DNA from: Phycisphaerae bacterium
GTDB taxonomy: Bacteria > Planctomycetota > Phycisphaerae > UBA1845
Assembly (NCBI GenBank): GCA_024102815.1
Contig: JAGFJJ010000007.1
Span: forward strand, 32,608 to 96,607
Direction of reading: 5' to 3'
Length of the DNA: 64,000 nucleotides
A model generated the notes under the pieces. That model worked only from the letters and a program-made list of their open reading frames with translations. It did no database searches and had not been told where the DNA came from. Shown in pieces: positions 16,483 through 25,691 of this stretch; position 1 is the first letter of the stretch; every line of letters starts with the position of its first letter. The translations under genes were made by a program, and so were the position numbers.

Positions 16483-17114
16483 CGGATCTCAACCGTGTAG
16501 TTGTAGAACTTTCGCGCGACCATGTCGGCAAACGTCCGGTAGGTCATTTCGCGCACCAGCGGAGCGTTGGTGGCGCTGAGCACTACCGGCTGGCCCTCCG
16601 GATAGACCGCCTCGACCGGTGCGAGTTCGTAGCGATCGGCCGCGCCCGCGCCAGGACGAATATCGTACACGGCAACGGAGGCCCCGATGCGCCCCTGAAG
16701 AAATTGAGGCTGTCGCGGATCGCGAATCTGAAAAGCGATGACTTCGAGATAAAGCACGAAATCGGCATTGAACTGGCGGCCGACGGTCCGCGGATCGACG
16801 GCCACACCGGGATCGCGGCGCACGAAATCCTCCACCTCGCGGGCGTTGACCAAGTCGATCCGCTGATTGCGGGAACCGAATTCCGTGGTGAGCTTTTCCG
16901 TAACGTAGGACGCGAGCTCAAATCGGGCGTAAGGATAGTCGAAGAGCACAGCCGGGTCGGTCCAGACCAGCACGGCGACCCGGCTTCCGGGAAGCTTGTC
17001 GAACTCGGCCGTAACTTCCTTCTTGTGCTCCCCCACGAACACAAGCGGTGTCAGCCAGTTACAGCCGGAAGCGGCAACGGCCACGACGAGAACCACCAAC
17101 GTGAGCGTTCGCAT
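16479..17114 (-). CDS. Lipoprotein, paralogue of the neighbouring lipoprotein
   Basis: A 211-residue protein with a short lipoprotein signal (MRTLTLVVLVVAVAASGC, lipobox ASGC, Cys18). The conserved body has VAVLVWTDPAVLFDYPYARF, LTTEFGSRNQRIDLVNAREV, FNADFVLYLEVIAFQIRDP and a C-terminal TYRTFADMVARKFYNYTVEI. Similar segments appear in the downstream gene, consistent with an old duplication. No enzyme motif is seen. Second gene of a four-gene unit: DUF2752 protein, two lipoproteins, glycosyltransferase. Confidence 0.7.
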   Translation of the reverse strand: MRTLTLVVLVVAVAASGCNWLTPLVFVGEHKKEVTAEFDKLPGSRVAVLVWTDPAVLFDYPYARFELASYVTEKLTTEFGSRNQRIDLVNAREVEDFVRRDPGVAVDPRTVGRQFNADFVLYLEVIAFQIRDPRQPQFLQGRIGASVAVYDIRPGAGAADRYELAPVEAVYPEGQPVVLSATNAPLVREMTYRTFADMVARKFYNYTVEIR

Positions 17115-17137
17115 ACCTCCGACTCCGCGACGGTAAC

Positions 17138-17641
17138 TCAGGCGCCGCCTTCACCGTTCAGGACCAACATGGCAATCTTGACGCCCCAGCCCAGAAGGAT
17201 CAACGCAACGATCAGCATGGGAACCAGGTCCCAGCGGGTCAGCCACAAGGGCAATCTGGGTGCGCGTCCCGTAACCAGCGCGCGGGCCGCCATGAGGACG
17301 GACGCAAGCGTCGCCAAGGCCAGGATCGCGCCCGCCGGTTGCGCGCCCAAGGCGGAGAGCAAATGTCCCCGCACGACGTGGGCAAATGCCGTGGTCATGC
17401 CGCAGGTCGGGCAGGGATGACCCGTGAGCACGACCATGCTGCACGGGGGCAATCCGAACTGGCGATGTGTGCCCATGCCGCTCGGGTCGGGGCGAACCGC
17501 CGCCGCGAGGGATAGGATTGCGGCGCCCCCGGCGAGAACGAGCGCCGCCACGAATCTCGTCCGCGTGGAGTCCGCCGAAGACGGCAGGACCAGGGCTCGG
17601 GCTTCCAGGCTGCATCGATCGGACGAGGGTTTGCGCTGCAT
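17138..17641 (-). CDS. DUF2752 family membrane protein
   Basis: Started at the internal ATG 17641 the product has 167 residues; a GTG at 17689 is possible. It has a first transmembrane helix (FVAALVLAGGAAILSLAAA), then the DUF2752 signature TGHPCPTCGMTTAFAHVVRG, then two further helices (AGAILALATLASVLMAA and VPMLIVALILLGWGVKIAML). The function of DUF2752 is unknown; the CPTCGMT motif at a membrane boundary is its hallmark. It heads the lipoprotein/glycosyltransferase unit, 23 bases before the next gene. Confidence 0.85.
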   Translation of the reverse strand: MQRKPSSDRCSLEARALVLPSSADSTRTRFVAALVLAGGAAILSLAAAVRPDPSGMGTHRQFGLPPCSMVVLTGHPCPTCGMTTAFAHVVRGHLLSALGAQPAGAILALATLASVLMAARALVTGRAPRLPLWLTRWDLVPMLIVALILLGWGVKIAMLVLNGEGGA

Positions 17642-17835
17642 GAGGGTTGCATCGCCCTGAGGGTCGGTTTGGCGCGGCGCCACCGGCACGAAAATTCGAG
17701 GATAGAAGGGCGACGGGCGCTGTCAAGCATGGGTGGCATTCCTTGACCGGGATCGAGTGCGTCATCGACGCTCGGCGGCGAATCGATTGAAACAGCCAGC
17801 CGCCGGAGAAGATGCGTGTTTCGGCGGTACGTCAA

Positions 17836-17863
17836 TTGCTAGGGCACTGGGGAGCACTATAAT
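17836..17863 (+). promoter_or_regulatory. Sigma70 promoter of the sdhCAB operon
   Basis: TTGCTA (17836-17841), 16-base spacer, consensus TATAAT (17858-17863), about 80 bases before the sdhC start. Confidence 0.75.
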
Positions 17864-17951
17864 CCGGGTCCCGTGCGCGACCGGCGGTGTCGCTCGGATG
17901 CCTTGCGGGGAGAGGCTGGGCTCGCCCACGAAGACGTTGGAGGTGTATCTC

Positions 17952-18737
17952 GTGTCGGACAGTTCCACGGCCTCGGTTTCCTTCGGACAGAAGTACTACT
18001 TCCTGATTCGCAGACTCCACTCGCTCACGGGGATCATCCCGATCGGCTTCTTCCTGATCTTCCATCTCGTGAGCAACAGCATGGTGCTGGCTCCGTCCGA
18101 GCCGCCGGGCGCGGAGTTCCAGCGGCAGGTGGAACGAATTCACGAGCTCGGGGCGCTGGTCGTCCCCCTGGAAGTCACCTTCATCTTTCTTCCGCTGCTG
18201 TTCCATGGAATACTGGGGATCCAGATCTGGCTGACCGGCAAATCGAACACGCAGTATTACGGCTACGGCGCGAATGTCCGCTATACGCTCCAGCGCGTCA
18301 CGGGCATCATCGCGTTCGTCTTCATTTTCTACCACGTGTGGCAGATGCACTGGCTGGGCAAGCCGCTGGGCGGCGGGGTGTTTGATGCGCACGAGGCGGC
18401 CTCCACGACAGCGGGAGCGATTCAATCCGCCTGGTGGGTCGCCCCGTTCTACTTCGTGGGCATCCTTTGCGCGGTGTACCACTTCGCCAACGGCATCTGG
18501 ACGGCGCTGATCACCTGGGGCGTTACCATTCGGCCCGCGTCGCAGCGGGTATCGGGATACATTTGCGCCACGATCGGCATTCTTCTGGGAGCCGTCGGAC
18601 TGGGCGCGCTGGGCGGGTTCGTCACGTTCAAGACGTCGGACGACCATCGACCGACGTCGGTCGCCACGCAGGAGGTAAGTGCCACGCAGTCGTCGTTGGT
18701 GGATCATCCGGCAGCGCAGAGGACATCCACTCCGTAG
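17952..18737 (+). CDS. sdhC: Succinate dehydrogenase cytochrome b558 subunit
   Basis: Start chosen at GTG 17952 because GGAGGT lies seven bases upstream and the protein then begins at the conserved FLIRRLHSLTGIIPIGFFL. 261 residues with five membrane helices and heme-ligand His in RLHSLTG, IFHLVSN, FYHVWQMHW and VYHFANGIW, as in the single-subunit Bacillus-type anchor. It passes electrons between SdhB and menaquinone. A ~35-residue Ser/Thr-rich C-terminal tail is unusual. First gene of sdhCAB. Confidence 0.93.
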   Translation: MSDSSTASVSFGQKYYFLIRRLHSLTGIIPIGFFLIFHLVSNSMVLAPSEPPGAEFQRQVERIHELGALVVPLEVTFIFLPLLFHGILGIQIWLTGKSNTQYYGYGANVRYTLQRVTGIIAFVFIFYHVWQMHWLGKPLGGGVFDAHEAASTTAGAIQSAWWVAPFYFVGILCAVYHFANGIWTALITWGVTIRPASQRVSGYICATIGILLGAVGLGALGGFVTFKTSDDHRPTSVATQEVSATQSSLVDHPAAQRTSTP

Positions 18738-18809
18738 GCAGGATCGAGGCGGAAGCCCGGTATCAGCAACGAGCGAAACAGGGTTTCATTCGAGAATCAG
18801 GTGAGCATC

Positions 18810-20786
18810 ATGGCCAAGAAGCATGTAGTCGTCGTCGGCGGAGGGCTGGGAGGCCTGGCGGCCACGATGAAGTTGGCGGAGCAGGGTATCCACGTTTACC
18901 TGCTCAGCCTGGTTCCAGTGAAGCGCTCGCATAGCGTGTGCGCCCAGGGAGGGATCAACTCGGTCAACGACCTCACCCGCCAGCAGGGCGACACGGAGTG
19001 GCTGCACTTCGACGACTCGGTCTACGGCGGCGACTTCCTTCAGCATCAGCCGCCGGTCAAGGAGATGTGCGACTGGGCCCCCAGGGTCATCGATCTGCTC
19101 GATCGTCTGGGCGTTCCCTTCAACCGCACGGCCGAGGGGCTCCGCGATCAGCGGCGCTTCGGCGGAACCTTGTATAAGCGAACGGCTTTCGCCGGGGCCA
19201 CGACCGGGCAGCAGCTTATCTACGCGCTGGACGAGCAGGTCCGCCGCTGGGAAACGGAGGGGCTGGTCGAGAAGTTCGAGTATTGGGATTTCCTCGGACC
19301 GATCCTCGACGACAACGGCGTATGCCGCGGCGTCGTCGCCCAGGACATGTTCAGCATGGAGATCCGCTCGTTCGCGGCCGATGCCGTGGTCATGGCCACC
19401 GGCGGGTGCGGGTTGATTTACGGCCGCAGCACGATGTCCATGATCTGCACGGGCGGCGCGGCCGGTCGCGTCTATCGGGCGGGCGTCAAGTACGCCAACG
19501 GCGAGTTCATCCAGGTCCATCCCACGGCAATCCCCGGGACGGACAAGCTCCGCTTGATGAGCGAGAGCGCCCGCGGCGAAGGCGGCCGAGTCTGGGTGCC
19601 GCGCAAGCCGCAGGACAACCGCGATCCCACCAGCATTCCCGCGAGTGAACGATACTATTTCCTCGAAGAGCGTTATCCGAAGTATGGCAACCTCGTTCCG
19701 CGTGACATCGCCACGCGGGAGATTTTCGACGTTTGCGTGAATCACGGGTTGAGCGTGGAGAAAGAGCGGCTTTGCGTCTATCTCGACGTGACCGAGCTGG
19801 AGCCGACCACGCAGAAGAAGCTCGACGGCATCCTGGAAATCTACGAGAAGTTTCAGGGCGCTGACCCGCGGCATGTGCCCATGAAGATCTTTCCCGCGGT
19901 GCACTACTCGATGGGCGGGCTGTGGATCGACTACGAGCGCGATGACAAGACCGGCGGTCTGGTGCCCGGCTCGCCGCGCAATCAGCACAGCAACATCCCC
20001 GGCATCTTCGTCGTCGGCGAGCAGGACTATCAATATCACGGGGCCAATCGACTGGGAGCCAACTCGCTTCTCAGTTGCATCTTCGCGGGATTGATTGTCG
20101 GGCCGTCCATCGAGAACTATCTCAAGTCGCGGAAGGACTCCGCCCAAGACCTTCCCGTTTCGCTTTTCGACGGCGCCGCAAAGCGCTGCCACGACGAGAC
20201 GGACCGGCTCATTAAGAACCAGGGCAACGAGAATCCTTACAAGATTCATCAGGAACTTGGCGACTGGATGACGCGCAACGTCACTGTGGTGCGCTACAAC
20301 AAAGAAATCCAGGCCACGCTGGACAAGATCGGTGAGCTCGAAGATCGCTATCAGAAAGTCGCGCTGTCCGACAAGGGGAACTGGACCAACCAGAATCTGA
20401 GCTTCACGCGGGCGTTGGGCGAGATGCTCATGCTTGCCCGGGTGATTGCCGAAGGCGCCTTGAAGCGGGACGAGTGTCGCGGAGCGCACTACAAGCCGGA
20501 TTTCGCGATTCCCGCACCCGATGCGGATGACCCGGCCGAGCTGCGCCAGCAGGCCCGGAAATGGTGTGAGGCATTCAAGAAGCAAACCGATCAGTGGCTG
20601 AAGTCCACGATTGCGGAGTATTCGCCCGATGGACCGGTCTTCTCGTACGAGGAGGTCGATACCTCGCTGATTCCGCCGCGCCCGCGGACGTATGGCCTGA
20701 AAGGCGCCGAGGTCATCGAGGAAACCTGGCGGGAAATGATGAGGCCGCGCGAGTCGCGAGCCGCGGTCGGGGCGACGGCGAAGTAA
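18810..20786 (+). CDS. sdhA: Succinate dehydrogenase flavoprotein subunit
   Basis: 658 residues from ATG 18810 (AGGTG six bases upstream). N-terminal FAD site VVVVGGGLGGLAATMKLAEQ, covalent-FAD histidine in RSHSVCAQGGIN (His41), substrate-site HPTAIPGTDKLRLMSESARG-EGG, and HYSMGGLWID, then the capping and helical domains. It oxidises succinate to fumarate (or the reverse) on the cytoplasmic face. The length and close order C-A-B match the Bacillus/Wolinella-type menaquinone-linked enzyme. Confidence 0.97.
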   Translation: MAKKHVVVVGGGLGGLAATMKLAEQGIHVYLLSLVPVKRSHSVCAQGGINSVNDLTRQQGDTEWLHFDDSVYGGDFLQHQPPVKEMCDWAPRVIDLLDRLGVPFNRTAEGLRDQRRFGGTLYKRTAFAGATTGQQLIYALDEQVRRWETEGLVEKFEYWDFLGPILDDNGVCRGVVAQDMFSMEIRSFAADAVVMATGGCGLIYGRSTMSMICTGGAAGRVYRAGVKYANGEFIQVHPTAIPGTDKLRLMSESARGEGGRVWVPRKPQDNRDPTSIPASERYYFLEERYPKYGNLVPRDIATREIFDVCVNHGLSVEKERLCVYLDVTELEPTTQKKLDGILEIYEKFQGADPRHVPMKIFPAVHYSMGGLWIDYERDDKTGGLVPGSPRNQHSNIPGIFVVGEQDYQYHGANRLGANSLLSCIFAGLIVGPSIENYLKSRKDSAQDLPVSLFDGAAKRCHDETDRLIKNQGNENPYKIHQELGDWMTRNVTVVRYNKEIQATLDKIGELEDRYQKVALSDKGNWTNQNLSFTRALGEMLMLARVIAEGALKRDECRGAHYKPDFAIPAPDADDPAELRQQARKWCEAFKKQTDQWLKSTIAEYSPDGPVFSYEEVDTSLIPPRPRTYGLKGAEVIEETWREMMRPRESRAAVGATAK

Positions 20787-20852
20787 GAAGCATCGGGTCC
20801 GCGCCCCCAGACTCTGGCGCGGTCCGGATATTTGAAAAAGGGCATGGGTATC

Positions 20853-21611
20853 ATGGCCAAGACATTTCGCGTGAAAGTGCTGCGACAGGACGGCCCGCAA
20901 GACGGTTCCCATTGGGAGACGTTTGAGCTTCCCTACGAAGACGGGATGAACATTACCACGGTTCTGCTCCGCATCGCCGCCAACCCGGTTACGGTCGACG
21001 GCAAGGAGACGACGCCGGTGGCGTACGACTCATGCTGCCTGGAAGAGGTCTGCGGCGCCTGCACAATGGTCATCAACGGCCGGGTCCGCCAGGGCTGCTC
21101 GGCGCTGGTGGACGCTCTGCTCAAGGAATCGAGCGACGGCATCGAGCTGCGCCCGATGACCAAGTTTCCCGTCATCCGAGACCTGCTGGTGAACCGCAAG
21201 GCGATGTTCGAGTCGCTCAAGAAGGTCAAGGGATGGATCCATGTGGATGGCTACTACGACCTCGGACCGGGCCCGCGCGTGTCGCCCAAGGTTCAGGAGG
21301 AAGCCTACCCGCTGTCGCGTTGCATGACCTGCGGCTGCTGCGTGGAGGCCTGCCCGCAGTTCAACGAGCATTCGACGTTCATCGGCCCGGCGGCGATTTC
21401 CCAAGCCATTCTCTTCAACATGCATCCCACGGGAAAAGTGGACCGCGATGACCGCTTGGCCGTACTGGCAGGCGTCGGCGGCATTGCCGATTGCGGCAAC
21501 AGCCAGAACTGCGTCAAGGTCTGCCCGAAGGAAATCCCGCTGACGGACTCCATCGCCGAGGCCGGCCGCGACACGACTTTGTACACCTTCCGCAAGTGGT
21601 TCGGGCGATAA
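20853..21611 (+). CDS. sdhB: Succinate dehydrogenase iron-sulfur subunit
   Basis: 252 residues from ATG 20853; in-frame ATG 20844 and TTG 20832 are alternatives. Plant-type [2Fe-2S] ligands in SCCLEEVCGACTMVINGRVR followed by GC (Cys61/62, 67, 70, 82). The C-terminal domain has CMTCGCCVEACPQFN and CGNSQNCVKVCPKEIPLTDS for the [4Fe-4S] and [3Fe-4S] centres. It connects SdhA to the cytochrome b558 anchor. Last gene of the operon. Confidence 0.96.
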   Translation: MAKTFRVKVLRQDGPQDGSHWETFELPYEDGMNITTVLLRIAANPVTVDGKETTPVAYDSCCLEEVCGACTMVINGRVRQGCSALVDALLKESSDGIELRPMTKFPVIRDLLVNRKAMFESLKKVKGWIHVDGYYDLGPGPRVSPKVQEEAYPLSRCMTCGCCVEACPQFNEHSTFIGPAAISQAILFNMHPTGKVDRDDRLAVLAGVGGIADCGNSQNCVKVCPKEIPLTDSIAEAGRDTTLYTFRKWFGR

Positions 21612-21735
21612 TCCAACAGGCCGGGCCTGACTTCCCTGTCGCGAGCAACGGACCTGTCGATGAGCGCGACAAAGGGCGCGTGCGCTGTTTCCATGAGCTC
21701 CGGGCCTGTCTGTACACATTCAAAGGGACGACTGC

Positions 21736-23316
21736 ATGTCCATGAAACGATCTGAGCAATCCGGGCTTCCGTTCGGCCGTTGCCTGCTACCTGTTGCCTG
21801 TTGCCTTTTCTTCGCAATTCCCTCCGCCCGCGCGGAGGATCAGCGCATCGACCCGAACAACCCCCCGCAGGGTCGATTCGCCGACGATTGGGCCGTGATC
21901 TATCTCGCCGGACAGAAGATCGGTTACTCCCACTCATACATCACGCGCGAGGGCGACCAGATCCAGAGCTCCAGCCGCATGCACTTCTCCATCGATCGGG
22001 CCGATCAGCCCATCAAGATCGAACTGGAGCAGTCGTCGACGGAAACGATCATGGGCAGGCCGTTGGCATTTTCTTCAACAATGGACCTTTCACAATTTCG
22101 CAACACGACGAGCGGCACGGTTCAGAACGGCAGGCTGACGCTGATCACCTCGCAGTTCGGGGCCGAGACGAAACAAACGCTGGATTTTCCCGAAGGGGCC
22201 TTGATGAGCTGGGGGCTGCTCCGGGAATCGCTGGTGCGCGGATTCAAGCCCGGTACCAATTACACGGTAAAGACCTATGCACCCGAGTTGAGGACGAACG
22301 AGGCCATCCCCGCGGAGACCACGGTCGGCGAATGGGAGGAGTTTTCCGCCCAGGGGAAGACACATCGGGGGCAGCGCGTCACCGTGCGGATGAACGCACC
22401 CACGGGAACGATGGAGATGATCTCGTGGGTCGATGAGCGCGGCCTGCCCGTGCGCATGCTGGTTCCCGCGCCGGGCATCGGCGAACTGGAAGTGGTCGTC
22501 ACGGACGAGAAGTCGGCGTTGGCCGACTTCGTTCCGCCCGAGCTGTTCATGAAAACGACGATCAAGGCCGATCGCCGCATCGACCGTTCCCGCGCCAACC
22601 GCATCCGCTACAAGGTGACGACGACCGTCCCGGATCTGAAGCTGGAGCCGTTCCCGGAAACGGATTCGCAGAAGGTGAAGATGCTGCCCGATGGATCGAT
22701 GGAGGTGACGGTTATCCGCCAGGAGCACGCCGCAGCGGCAAGCCCCGCGCCGGGAATGTCACCAGAACAGCGCAAGGAGTATCTCGGCAGCAACCTGATG
22801 ATGAACCTCGACGATCCGAAGTTGAAGAAACTCGCGGAGCAGGCCGTTGCGGGAGCTGACGTTTCCGACCCCTACAAGCTGGCCGATCAACTCCGGAAAT
22901 TCGTCACTGATTATGTTGAGGAAAAGAGCCTCAACATCGGATTCGCCACGGCCAACGAGGTCTGCCGGACCAAGGAGGGCGATTGCAGCGAGCACGGCGT
23001 ACTGCTGGCGGCGCTGGGTCGACTGCATGGGCTGCCCTCGCGCGTGGCGGTGGGCTTGGCCTACGTCCCCGTATTCGCCCGGCAGGACGACATTTTCGGC
23101 TACCACATGTGGACGCAGTTCTACATCGACGGCCAATGGCTGGACGTGGACGCCGCCTTGCGGGAGACGCAATGCAGCCCCACGCGACTCACCTTTGCCA
23201 CCTCCTCGCTGCACAGCACGGGGCTGGCCGATCTGAGCCTGCCCCTATTGAACCGCATCGGGGCCATTAAGGTGGACATCGCCGAGGTTGATCCGCCGGA
23301 GGCGGCAACGAAGTAG
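21736..23316 (+). CDS. Secreted transglutaminase-like protein
   Basis: 526 residues with a signal peptide (~1-33, ending SARAED). The middle is beta-rich and unassigned. The C-terminal third is a transglutaminase-like (papain-fold) domain with the triad visible: Cys in EGDCSEHGVLLAALGRLHG (Cys417), His in GYHMWTQFYIDGQW (His457) and Asp in LDVDAAL (Asp470). Such domains act as proteases, amidases or crosslinkers in the periplasm; the substrate is unknown. The signal peptide is encoded by heptanucleotide repeats (21781-21808). Confidence 0.85.
   Translation: MSMKRSEQSGLPFGRCLLPVACCLFFAIPSARAEDQRIDPNNPPQGRFADDWAVIYLAGQKIGYSHSYITREGDQIQSSSRMHFSIDRADQPIKIELEQSSTETIMGRPLAFSSTMDLSQFRNTTSGTVQNGRLTLITSQFGAETKQTLDFPEGALMSWGLLRESLVRGFKPGTNYTVKTYAPELRTNEAIPAETTVGEWEEFSAQGKTHRGQRVTVRMNAPTGTMEMISWVDERGLPVRMLVPAPGIGELEVVVTDEKSALADFVPPELFMKTTIKADRRIDRSRANRIRYKVTTTVPDLKLEPFPETDSQKVKMLPDGSMEVTVIRQEHAAAASPAPGMSPEQRKEYLGSNLMMNLDDPKLKKLAEQAVAGADVSDPYKLADQLRKFVTDYVEEKSLNIGFATANEVCRTKEGDCSEHGVLLAALGRLHGLPSRVAVGLAYVPVFARQDDIFGYHMWTQFYIDGQWLDVDAALRETQCSPTRLTFATSSLHSTGLADLSLPLLNRIGAIKVDIAEVDPPEAATK
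21781..21808 (+). repeat. Degenerate heptanucleotide repeat within a signal-peptide coding region
   Basis: Four 7-base units (TGCCTGC, TACCTGT, TGCCTGT, TGCCTTT) in tandem. The unit is close to the reverse complement of the (GGCAATA)n repeat at 52971-53014. It encodes LLPVACCLF of the hydrophobic signal core. Confidence 0.6.
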
Positions 23317-23482
23317 CCCGGAGTTGCCACCCGGGACGACTTGGCCACCCCGGCATCCGCCGCTAGAATGCCCCCCTGCGCCAGGGGTTTCGGCGACAGA
23401 GACAGGCCGTCCCCCGGGCTGGGTGTGTTGTCTTGCCTGTTGACCTGCCTTGAGTGACCTGATCGGCAAGCCGGAGATGATC

Positions 23483-25345
23483 GTGAAGCCTTCCCCCCTC
23501 GCGGCCGTTGTGGCGATCGTAGCGGTTATCCTGTTCTCCGCCGGACTGTGGTTCATTTCGGCGCCGCCGTCCCGTCTTCGGGCCGAGGCGCAGATCGCCG
23601 ACCACGTGGAGCGCGCCCGTCGCCTGCTCGAGCAATTCAACGTGTCGCTGGAACAATCGCAAACGATCGCCGATGAGCTGGCCCAGCGCGGCGTCGACGT
23701 CGACCTCGAGGATGTGGACGAACTGGCCGAAGAAGAGGATTTCGTCGACTACTTTCAGAAGCGACACGAGGAAGCCTGGACGACTTTCCAGCCCATGAAC
23801 TGGCAGGCCGATCCCCCCCGCCCCGAACGCCCCCCCGGCTACGGGAATATCGCGGGGCTGGCTCGCAAGGGACTTTCCGAGCAGCACAGTCTTGATTCCC
23901 GCAATGGCAAGCTCCTCGACAGGGCGCTCCAGGAAATCAGCGCGGCCATGGCCGTTGGTGACGGCGACGTCAGTGGACGCAACGATGCCGAAGCCAATCG
24001 CCTCAAGGGTATCATCCTCTATCACCAGGGATTGACGGACGCACTCCGCGCGCGTCTGGTTCGAAACGATGCAACCCGGCTGCGCCAGCGACTTGTCGAG
24101 CTTTCCGACGAAGTCCTGGGGGCACAGGCTGCGATCCGCCGCGCAGAGGGCACGGAGCTGGCCGAGAAAACTGACGAGCTGAAAGACCGCATGCGGGAAC
24201 GTTCCTCCGATCTCGATCGTCACAAGGGTGAGCTCGCCGCGCTGGACGAGGTGATTGGGCAGACCGAAGCGAAGCTCGCTTCGGCTCGCAGTCGGCTCGA
24301 CGCTGCCCGCGCGGAAATGGATGCGCTTCGTGAGAAGGGGCTCGACTTCTCGCAGGAGAACGCTGCGGCCGTATTCGAAGAAAATCTCATGGCGCTGGAC
24401 GCCAAACGACGCCAGGCGGAGCGTGACGTGCAGACGCTGCAATATGGCGACATCCCCGCGGCACGACTCGCTCCCGGTCAGGATTACCTCACGGGCCAAT
24501 ATGTTCAAGCCGGAACGGACCAACCGCAAACCGTACGTGGCCTGGAATCGCTCAAGGGGGACCGCGAGATCCTGGCCACTCGCGTTGCCGAACTCCAAGC
24601 CGAGCTGGACAACCTCGGCGAGGACATCGACCGCCTGGTCAAGCTGCGTCAGGCGCGCGACGGACTGCGCAGCGGGGCGGAGTCGGCGATCGCCGAGGCC
24701 CGAAGCCAGGCCAAGGACATTTACACGCTGCTCGATGACATCGAGTCGCAGGCACAAGAGATCGAAGACGCCGCTCTGGGCAAGTTGGATCAATCCGCGA
24801 AGGCGTCCGGCGCAGCCGCGCGGCTCGCTGGAGAATCGATCCGCCAGGCGCGCGAGCGCACCGAAGGCATCGCACCGGCCGCGCTGGAACGATCGCCGTT
24901 CAAGCCGCGCCTGGATGACAACGGCGTGGAGGCGGCCGCCGGGGCTCAGGAAGCTGATGCGCTGCTCGCCGCCGCCTGGGTCCGCCTTCATCAGTACCTG
25001 GGAAACAACGCCGACGCCACCTGCCTGGCGGTTACGAGAGAGCCGCTGATGTTGCCTGGCGCGGATGAAGCCGCCCGCCGGGCCGACGCCGACGAGGCAC
25101 GCAGCGCCGGTGCCGAGCTCATCTCCGAGGCGATGAGGACTCTGGAGCAGGCCCACCGCAAGGGTCGCCGGCACTGGACCTATGTCGCCCAGCAGGCGGG
25201 GGCGGACTATCTCCTTGCCCTGTTCGGCTACACGGACTACCGCAAAGACGCCGTCGAAGCGTACCGCAGTGCTCTGAAGGGCCGTGAAAATGAGCCCTAC
25301 ACCGGTGTCTACAACGACGCCATCGCGGCATTGGGCTCGCCATAA
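23483..25345 (+). CDS. Membrane-anchored coiled-coil protein of unknown function
   Basis: Start is uncertain: GTG 23483 has GGAG six bases upstream and gives an immediate transmembrane helix (PLAAVVAIVAVILFSAGLWF); ATG 23477 and TTG 23450 are alternatives. About 620 residues. After the helix most of the protein is predicted coiled coil, rich in Glu/Arg/Ala/Leu heptads (for example around residues 200-430, including ELAEKTDELKDRMRERSSDL). The C-terminal ~150 residues are helical and might be TPR-like. No catalytic motif. It follows the transglutaminase gene by 166 bases and could form an envelope-associated filament or scaffold. Confidence 0.6.
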   Translation: MKPSPLAAVVAIVAVILFSAGLWFISAPPSRLRAEAQIADHVERARRLLEQFNVSLEQSQTIADELAQRGVDVDLEDVDELAEEEDFVDYFQKRHEEAWTTFQPMNWQADPPRPERPPGYGNIAGLARKGLSEQHSLDSRNGKLLDRALQEISAAMAVGDGDVSGRNDAEANRLKGIILYHQGLTDALRARLVRNDATRLRQRLVELSDEVLGAQAAIRRAEGTELAEKTDELKDRMRERSSDLDRHKGELAALDEVIGQTEAKLASARSRLDAARAEMDALREKGLDFSQENAAAVFEENLMALDAKRRQAERDVQTLQYGDIPAARLAPGQDYLTGQYVQAGTDQPQTVRGLESLKGDREILATRVAELQAELDNLGEDIDRLVKLRQARDGLRSGAESAIAEARSQAKDIYTLLDDIESQAQEIEDAALGKLDQSAKASGAAARLAGESIRQARERTEGIAPAALERSPFKPRLDDNGVEAAAGAQEADALLAAAWVRLHQYLGNNADATCLAVTREPLMLPGADEAARRADADEARSAGAELISEAMRTLEQAHRKGRRHWTYVAQQAGADYLLALFGYTDYRKDAVEAYRSALKGRENEPYTGVYNDAIAALGSP

Positions 25346-25691
25346 TCGAGTCTCCGGCCGTACCTGTTCGCGCCATATGGAAGACCAGCGATTGACTTTC
25401 GCGCAAAGCGATCGTGAAAAACGTACTCGGGCAGCGCAAACGCATTGTCGGATGTTGTAAGAACCGCCTCGATTCCGAGCGCCGTGGCCCCCCTCCGCGT
25501 TGACCTTGGAAAACTGCCGGGCGATAATCCACGGTGGGATACGAGCGGTTGCACCGGATTTCCGACCCCAAGCGTCGGCCCCGCCTTCCACAACACACCC
25601 GTTGGGACCGCCGCCGCATCGATCCGACGATTGGCCCGGCGTCATCGGCATGTTCCGCCGATGACCGCAAATGGGACCAGGGGGACAGGCC
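25346..25691. other. Intergenic region before the sigma factor gene
   Basis: About 345 bases with no supported gene. A TTGACT at 25393-25398 is a fair -35 element but no good -10 follows at 16-18 bases. No RNA gene or inverted repeat was recognised. Confidence 0.3.

Noticed and set aside
18786..20912. Long open frame (708 codons) antisense to sdhA
   Set aside because: It mirrors the sdhA gene; high GC3 leaves long antisense frames open, and the translation has no family resemblance.
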